From: CAZWUZ01 sp964637655 [NCBI: uncultured bacterium]
GTDB taxonomy: Bacteria > DAOPZR01
DNA length: 8,965 nt
Assembly: GCA_964637655.1 (NCBI GenBank)
Contig: CAZWUZ010000161.1
Location: forward strand, 1 to 8,965
Direction of reading: 5' to 3'
This document shows, piece after piece, positions 5,528-8,965 of the stretch. Numbering within the stretch: the stretch's first letter is position 1; every line of letters starts with the position of its first letter. The notes below the pieces were generated by a model. That model had not been told where the DNA came from. It was given only the letters and a program-made list of their open reading frames with translations, and searched no databases. The position numbers and the translations under genes are program-made.

Positions 5528-5907
5528 AACTGCTGGTTGATGTCTGTCTTTCACCGCAGTGGGTTCCCGCCCTGCTGCAACACGGCTATACCGCCATTCA
5601 CTGGTCTACCGTGGGGCAGCGTACTGCTCCTGATGCGGTGCTCACCGCCTGGGCACGCGCGCACGACCATATCGTTCTGACTCACGATCTTGATTTCGGG
5701 GCACTGCTGGCCGCCTGTTCCTGGAATTCCCCTTCCGTGCTCATCCTCCGCTGTGCCGATGTCAGTCCCGCCGGTTCGCTATCTCTCGTGCTGGCAACCC
5801 TGCAGTCAACTGCGGAGTTTCTGCGACGCGGTGCGCTGATAAGCATCGACGAACACCGTTCCCGCGTACGCGTTTTGCCCATTTTCCGTCAGGAGGACAT
5901 GCCATGA
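5524..5907 (+). CDS. DUF5615 PIN-like protein, putative toxin nuclease
   Basis: The 127-residue protein has the PIN-like DUF5615 pattern: KLLVDVCLSPQWVPALLQHG at the N-terminus with Asp6, and VLTHDLDFGALLA (51-63) with Asp55 and Asp57. These acidic residues form the metal site expected of a PIN ribonuclease. DUF433/DUF5615 pairs are generally regarded as VapBC-like toxin-antitoxin modules. The GTG start at 5524 overlaps the DUF433 stop and gives the family N-terminus. An in-frame ATG at 5485 would add 13 residues of out-of-frame DUF433 sequence and is rejected. No ribosome binding site is seen at the GTG, so translation depends on coupling, which would keep toxin below antitoxin. Its stop overlaps the start of the next gene (ATGA, 5904-5907). 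Confidence 0.88.
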   Translation: MKLLVDVCLSPQWVPALLQHGYTAIHWSTVGQRTAPDAVLTAWARAHDHIVLTHDLDFGALLAACSWNSPSVLILRCADVSPAGSLSLVLATLQSTAEFLRRGALISIDEHRSRVRVLPIFRQEDMP

Positions 5908-6149
5908 CCTACACCCTGTTGCTCATCAAGGTGGCACAGCGCGAACAGGCCGCGCGACGCGTGCAGGAGCTGCTCACGCAGTTCGGCTGCAGCATCAAGG
6001 TGCGGCTCGGACTGCACGAGTCGCCGGCCGGCAGTTGCTCGCCGTGCGGGCTGATTGTCCTGCACATGGAGTGCGGCAGCGAGTGCGAGCAGCTGCTCGC
6101 CGCGCTCAAGGCCGAGCTCGGCGTCACCGCCCAGCTCCTCACCATCTGA
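5904..6149 (+). CDS. Small ACT-like/TM1266-like protein with CxxC and CxxxC motifs
   Basis: The 81-residue protein has a ferredoxin/ACT-like alternation: strand YTLLLIKV, helix REQAARRVQELLTQFG, strand SIKVRLGLHE, strand GLIVLHME, helix CEQLLAALKAELG, and strand AQLLTI. This order and the RxG(L/I)H patch resemble TM1266-type putative regulators of the [FeFe]-hydrogenase system. Unlike what I recall of that family, it carries cysteines at 29, 45, 48, 57 and 61, giving CSPC and CGSEC, which might bind a metal or form redox disulfides. Its AGGAGG ribosome binding site lies 7 nt upstream, inside the end of the DUF5615 gene, and the start overlaps that gene's stop. It could be a third component of the toxin-antitoxin operon or an unrelated passenger. 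Confidence 0.65.
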   Translation: MTYTLLLIKVAQREQAARRVQELLTQFGCSIKVRLGLHESPAGSCSPCGLIVLHMECGSECEQLLAALKAELGVTAQLLTI

Positions 6150-6276
6150 AAAGGGGACAGACAAGAAAAGGGGACACACACTTTCAGCACAGCAATGCCC
6201 GTTGCTGACCGGAAAGTGTGTGTCCCCTTTTCTGAAAGTGTGTGTCCCCTTTTCTGAAAGTGTGTGTCCCCTTTTC
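6148..6276. repeat. TGTCCCC/GGGGACA repeat block forming a large hairpin
   Basis: Three head-to-tail copies of a 22-bp unit (6212-6233, 6234-6255 and 6256-6276, the last 1 bp short) face one inverted copy (6165-6185) and a shorter inverted piece, GAAAAGGGGACA (6148-6159). The inverted copy pairs perfectly over 21 bp with each direct copy. Between the arms, 6190-6207 forms an inner hairpin, CAGCAA/TTGCTG. The block starts inside the stop codon of the plus-strand gene and ends 2 bp before the stop of the convergent gene. The CCCCTTTTCT runs suggest it serves as a terminator, probably in both directions. It resembles REP-type elements mobilised by Y1 (RAYT) transposases, but no transposase is present. 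Confidence 0.85.
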
Positions 6277-6278
6277 GG

Positions 6279-7268
6279 TTAGCGGGGGAGGGGGCGCAGC
6301 GGACGCAGGGGGCGGCGCAGCGGCGGGGTGTCGCCGCGCTGCTGATGCTGCGTGCGCAGTTCCTGCAGGCGGGCGGCGCGGGTATCGGCCACTGCTGCCC
6401 GGCGTGCCTGCAGCGCCTCACGGCGGGCCGCGATGCTGTCGGCAACAGCCGCGCGCAGGGCGGCACGACTGTCGGCAAACTCCGCCCGGCGGGTCGCAAT
6501 GGTATCAGCAGCATCCGCCCGGCGCTGACGCAGCAGTTCACGCCGCTGCTGCAGATGCTGCACGATGCGCTGGCGGCGCGCTTCCGGCAACTGCCGCAGC
6601 ACCGTGCGCAGCGACGAGGTGTCGGTTTCCGGGGAAAGGTTGTAGCGCTGCACAAGGCGCTCCGTCAGCCGGCTGCGCATTTCCTGCCAGCGTTCGCGCC
6701 GTTCCTGCCGCACTTCCGCAAGTTTGAGCCGGCGCCGTTCGATGCGGGCGGCGCGATCGGCCGTCAGCGGCTTCGTCTCGCTGCCATTGCCGGCCACCAC
6801 CTCGCCCGAAAAGACCTCAACCTGTGTCGCCTCGCCGTCCACTTCCACGGCAAAATCGGTGCCGCGCACCCCGGCGGTGGCGGCAGCCGTGCGCACGGTG
6901 AACCGCTTGCCCGCGGCGGGGGGAACTTCAAGGCGGATGCCCCCCTGTTCGAGGGCGACAATGATGTGCCAGTACCCCGCCTGCGTATCAGCCCGCTCAA
7001 CGGTAAAGCGTGCGCCCTCAGTCATCTCCAGCATGGTTCCGTCAGGCAGGGTGTAGTCACCCGGTTCGCCACCGCTGTCGACCGCCTGTTGCAGCGGCAC
7101 CACCGGGGCAACCTCCTGCAGCGATATTTCTGCCGGTAGTGCTGCTGTCGTCGTGACAGCGGGTTGCGGTGCTACGGCATGCTCCTGACGGCCACACCCC
7201 GCTGTCGCCATCAGCACGAGAGAAATCACGGCAACGATAAGGAAACGGTTATGCACTTGAAGCTTCAC
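6279..7268 (-). CDS. FecR-domain lipoprotein with Arg/Ala-rich coiled-coil tail
   Basis: The 329-residue protein begins with a basic/hydrophobic signal (HNRFLIVAVISLVLMATAGC). Its lipobox-like TAGC places the lipidated Cys near residue 26, though Thr rather than Leu is at -3. Residues about 65-185 form a FecR-type beta domain: LPDGTMLEMTEGARFTVE, then ALEQGGIRLEV, then VRTAAATAGVRGTDFAVEV and EVFSGEV. The FecR fold occurs in sigma-factor regulators and in many surface or periplasmic proteins of unknown role. From about residue 190 the chain is strongly charged and helical. Near the end it has 11-residue repeats (ADTIATRRAEF, ADSRAALRAAV, ADSIAARREAL, ADTRAARLQEL) and finishes in an R/P-rich tail. 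GTG at 7268 follows the azoreductase stop by 1 nt; GTG at 7256 is an alternative. No sigma factor gene is adjacent. Confidence 0.8.
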   Translation of the reverse strand: MKLQVHNRFLIVAVISLVLMATAGCGRQEHAVAPQPAVTTTAALPAEISLQEVAPVVPLQQAVDSGGEPGDYTLPDGTMLEMTEGARFTVERADTQAGYWHIIVALEQGGIRLEVPPAAGKRFTVRTAAATAGVRGTDFAVEVDGEATQVEVFSGEVVAGNGSETKPLTADRAARIERRRLKLAEVRQERRERWQEMRSRLTERLVQRYNLSPETDTSSLRTVLRQLPEARRQRIVQHLQQRRELLRQRRADAADTIATRRAEFADSRAALRAAVADSIAARREALQARRAAVADTRAARLQELRTQHQQRGDTPPLRRPLRPLRPLPR

Positions 7269-7269
7269 C

Positions 7270-7896
7270 TCACCACCCCTGTGCGACCTTTTCCGCTGCG
7301 CTGATGGAGGCGGCAATAGCCGCCTCGCGTCCCGCGTCATCGTTGGCGTCCATCGGCTGCACACTGATGAAATCGATGTCACGGAACCCGGCAAACCCGA
7401 ACACCGTACTCAGGTAGGGAATGATGTTATCCATGCCGCGGGCAGGGGAATCAGGACCGTAATCGCCGCCGCGGGCGCTGATCACCGCCAGTTTGCGTCC
7501 CGTCACCATCCCCTCTGGCCCCTTCTCTGTGTAACGGAACAGGTAGCCGGGCTGCCAGACGATATCGATGTAGTTCTTCAGGACGTAGGGGATGCTGAAA
7601 TTCCACATCGGGGTGCTGACGAGGATGGCGTCAGCCGTCGTGAAACGGCTGATTTCCTCCTCCACCTGTTTCCAGACCGGCTGCAGTTCGGGCGGGATGT
7701 TCTTCCCGCCCATCAGGAAATACTTGCCGGCCACCGTCTGCTGCGTGACCGACGGGGCGGGATCGGTGAACAGGTTGCGCTCGTCTATGGTCAGGCCGGG
7801 ATGCTTCTCCCGCAGGGCGGCAAGGAAACGGGCACTGACGCGCAGGGTGCGCGACGCGCTGCCGCGCGGGGTGGCAATCAGGTGCAGGAGTTTCAT
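7270..7896 (-). CDS. azoR: FMN-dependent NADH-azoreductase
   Basis: It is a flavodoxin-fold FMN reductase that uses NAD(P)H to reduce azo compounds and quinones in the cytoplasm. The 208 residues match AzoR in length and motifs: phosphate loop ATPRGSASRTL (8-18), the FMN-binding PMWNFSIPYVLKNYID (96-111), and ARGGDYG (141-147) contacting the isoalloxazine ring. A GGAGG site 8 nt before the ATG supports this start. It has its own promoter and an inverted repeat upstream, and it is followed after 1 nt by the FecR lipoprotein gene, so the two are probably co-transcribed. A role in quinone or electrophile stress is likely from the family; the link to FecR is unclear. Confidence 0.93.
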   Translation of the reverse strand: MKLLHLIATPRGSASRTLRVSARFLAALREKHPGLTIDERNLFTDPAPSVTQQTVAGKYFLMGGKNIPPELQPVWKQVEEEISRFTTADAILVSTPMWNFSIPYVLKNYIDIVWQPGYLFRYTEKGPEGMVTGRKLAVISARGGDYGPDSPARGMDNIIPYLSTVFGFAGFRDIDFISVQPMDANDDAGREAAIAASISAAEKVAQGW

Positions 7897-7900
7897 CGGC

Positions 7901-7933
7901 GTATCCTCCGGAAGCGTGCTGCGGCGAGGATAC
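7901..7933. promoter_or_regulatory. Inverted repeat over the azoR -10 box and ribosome binding site
   Basis: Arms GTATCCTC (7901-7908) and GAGGATAC (7926-7933) are perfect complements over 8 bp with a 17-bp spacer. The match continues as GGC/GCC if one base is bulged. One arm covers the -10 hexamer and the other overlaps the GGAGG site. It could be an operator for a repressor, or in read-through mRNA a hairpin hiding the ribosome binding site. Confidence 0.4.
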
Positions 7934-7956
7934 CGCCTTCACTGCCTCCGTGTCAA
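7927..7956 (-). promoter_or_regulatory. Sigma70-type promoter of azoR-fecR
   Basis: The minus strand reads TTGACA (7956-7951), an 18-nt spacer and TATCCT (7932-7927). The TGA inside the -35 box is also the stop codon of the upstream serine hydrolase gene. A start near 7920 would give a leader of about 24 nt carrying the GGAGG site. Confidence 0.6.
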
Positions 7957-8963
7957 ACCGCGCGGCGCTGCGCGGTGTCCACTGCCTGCCAGACGCGTTC
8001 CGCCACACGCCCGATGAACTCCTTGGCCACCCAGTAGGACGGGAAGTCGCGGGTGAGCACCGCGACGATGACCGTGCGGTCGCGGAAATAGAGCGTGCCG
8101 ACATCGTGCACCACGTTGTACATCAACCCGGTCTTGTGGGCGATGGGCACCCCCTCAGGGATGAAGCGCGGCAGGCGGTCACGCAGCTTGCAGCGCAGCA
8201 GGTGGCCACGCATCTGCTCGCAGTAGTCGTTGCCGATCAGTTCGCCGCGCTCGAGTTTTTCGAGGAATTCGCCCATGTCGCGCGCGGTGGTCAGGTTCTC
8301 GACGCCGCGGTCGCGCGCCGCGAGGTCCATGACGTCGCGAATCATGTCGGTGCGGTAGAGTCCGAATTCGCGGCAGGCGCGGTTGACGCGATCCATGCCG
8401 ACGGCATCGACCAGCACGTTGGTCGCGGTATTGTCACTGACCGTGATCATCTGTTCGAGCAGGTTGCGCACCGTGTCGGTCTGCCCCGTCGGAACGCCCG
8501 CCGTCGGCCCGCAGCCGCTTACCTTGTGGCGTTCGAGCACCGCCAGCGGCGTTTCGAGGGTCAGCCGGCCGGCAGCGATATCGCGGTAGACCAGCCCCAT
8601 CACCGGGAGTTTGACCAACGAGGCGCTCGGCATCTGCACGTTTTCCCGGTAACTGATGACGCGGCCGCTGCGCAGGTCCTTGAGGTAATAGGCGACGGGA
8701 TACGCCTGCATGTTGGCCAGCGCCTGCAGGTCGCGCTCTGCGAGGTCCCAGCGGGGCACCTGCGCGTCGGTGTCAACCGGGCGCTCATGCCCGCCGCGCA
8801 GCGCGGTCGGCAGCACGGCCCGCGCGACCACGACTTCCTCGTCTGCGGCGGCGCTGGTCAGCCCCCACGGCAGCGGCTGCAGTTGCAGGACGACAATGCT
8901 CAGGCCGACCGCCAAAGTCAGCCACGGCAGCGTGCGGCGACGCAGCAGGAAGGAAAGCAGCAT
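7953..8963 (-). CDS. Exported class A beta-lactamase/D,D-peptidase-like serine hydrolase
   Basis: This 336-residue protein has an N-terminal RRR plus a hydrophobic segment (11-30) and a possible signal peptidase site after SAAA (37-40), so it acts in the periplasm or is membrane-anchored. The penicilloyl-serine transferase motifs are present in order and spacing: SLVK (Ser115, Lys118), SDN (176-178) and KTG (277-279). The region that should hold the deacylating Glu166 and Asn170 of class A beta-lactamases (around 206-226, then TTARDM) has no ExxLN. I therefore infer a penicillin-binding or peptidoglycan/peptide hydrolase role rather than antibiotic hydrolysis. The start is the ATG 2 bp from the window edge; a longer N-terminus cannot be excluded. 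It lies upstream of azoR in the same direction with its own stop in the azoR promoter. Confidence 0.85.
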   Translation of the reverse strand: MLLSFLLRRRTLPWLTLAVGLSIVVLQLQPLPWGLTSAAADEEVVVARAVLPTALRGGHERPVDTDAQVPRWDLAERDLQALANMQAYPVAYYLKDLRSGRVISYRENVQMPSASLVKLPVMGLVYRDIAAGRLTLETPLAVLERHKVSGCGPTAGVPTGQTDTVRNLLEQMITVSDNTATNVLVDAVGMDRVNRACREFGLYRTDMIRDVMDLAARDRGVENLTTARDMGEFLEKLERGELIGNDYCEQMRGHLLRCKLRDRLPRFIPEGVPIAHKTGLMYNVVHDVGTLYFRDRTVIVAVLTRDFPSYWVAKEFIGRVAERVWQAVDTAQRRAV

Positions 8964-8965
8964 AA

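Noticed and set aside
6148-6276. Possible CRISPR array
   Set aside because: The three direct copies are back to back with no spacers and face an inverted copy, which fits a REP-type palindromic block and not CRISPR repeats.
6264-7139. Plus-strand open frame of 291 codons opposite the FecR gene
   Set aside because: It has no domain signature, starts inside the repeat block, and lies opposite a convincing lipoprotein with a FecR domain.

Overview
The window is GC-rich, densely coded bacterial DNA holding twelve protein genes, one of them running off the left edge and one interrupted by a stop codon. The organism is most likely a Gram-negative anaerobe or facultative anaerobe. This rests on an Fe-S L-serine dehydratase, a bacteriohemerythrin, a protein resembling [FeFe]-hydrogenase regulators, a lipoprotein, and an exported penicillin-binding-like enzyme. 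UGA is the normal stop codon for most genes here, so the standard bacterial code applies. I cannot name the taxon. There is no rRNA, tRNA, CRISPR array or transposase.

Left part, minus strand (1-1614). A CARF-domain protein of the CRISPR-associated NE0113 family, with a C-terminal winged-helix-like region, overlaps by 4 nt (GTGA) a second gene that leaves the window. The second gene encodes a cytoplasmic histidine-kinase-like protein whose phospho-acceptor His and N-box Asn both look replaced. Two perfect inverted repeats lie just upstream of the pair. This coupled CARF/degenerate-kinase pair, with no CRISPR array or cas effector genes in view, is the best candidate for an undescribed signalling module.

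Centre-left, minus strand (1642-5128). A compact five-gene operon runs from a strong sigma70-type promoter to a hairpin terminator: L-serine dehydratase, a GNAT acetyltransferase split by an in-frame UGA, a small FlaG-like protein, a bacteriohemerythrin lacking one canonical iron ligand, and an AraC/GyrI-type regulator. Nearly every junction is an ATGA/GTGA/TGATG overlap or a 1-nt gap, so translation is probably coupled throughout.

Centre, plus strand (5137-6149). A divergent promoter drives a DUF433/DUF5615 pair, a putative VapBC-like toxin-antitoxin module. It is coupled to a small ACT-like protein with a CxxC...CxxxC pattern. A 96-bp MITE/REP-like palindromic element sits in the leader between promoter and ribosome binding site. 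The operon ends in a block of TGTCCCC repeats that forms a large hairpin between two convergent genes.

Right part, minus strand (6279-8963). An FMN-dependent azoreductase gene is followed after 1 nt by a FecR-domain lipoprotein with a long Arg/Ala-rich repeat tail. They have their own promoter, which overlaps the stop codon of the upstream gene, an exported class A beta-lactamase/D,D-peptidase-like serine hydrolase.
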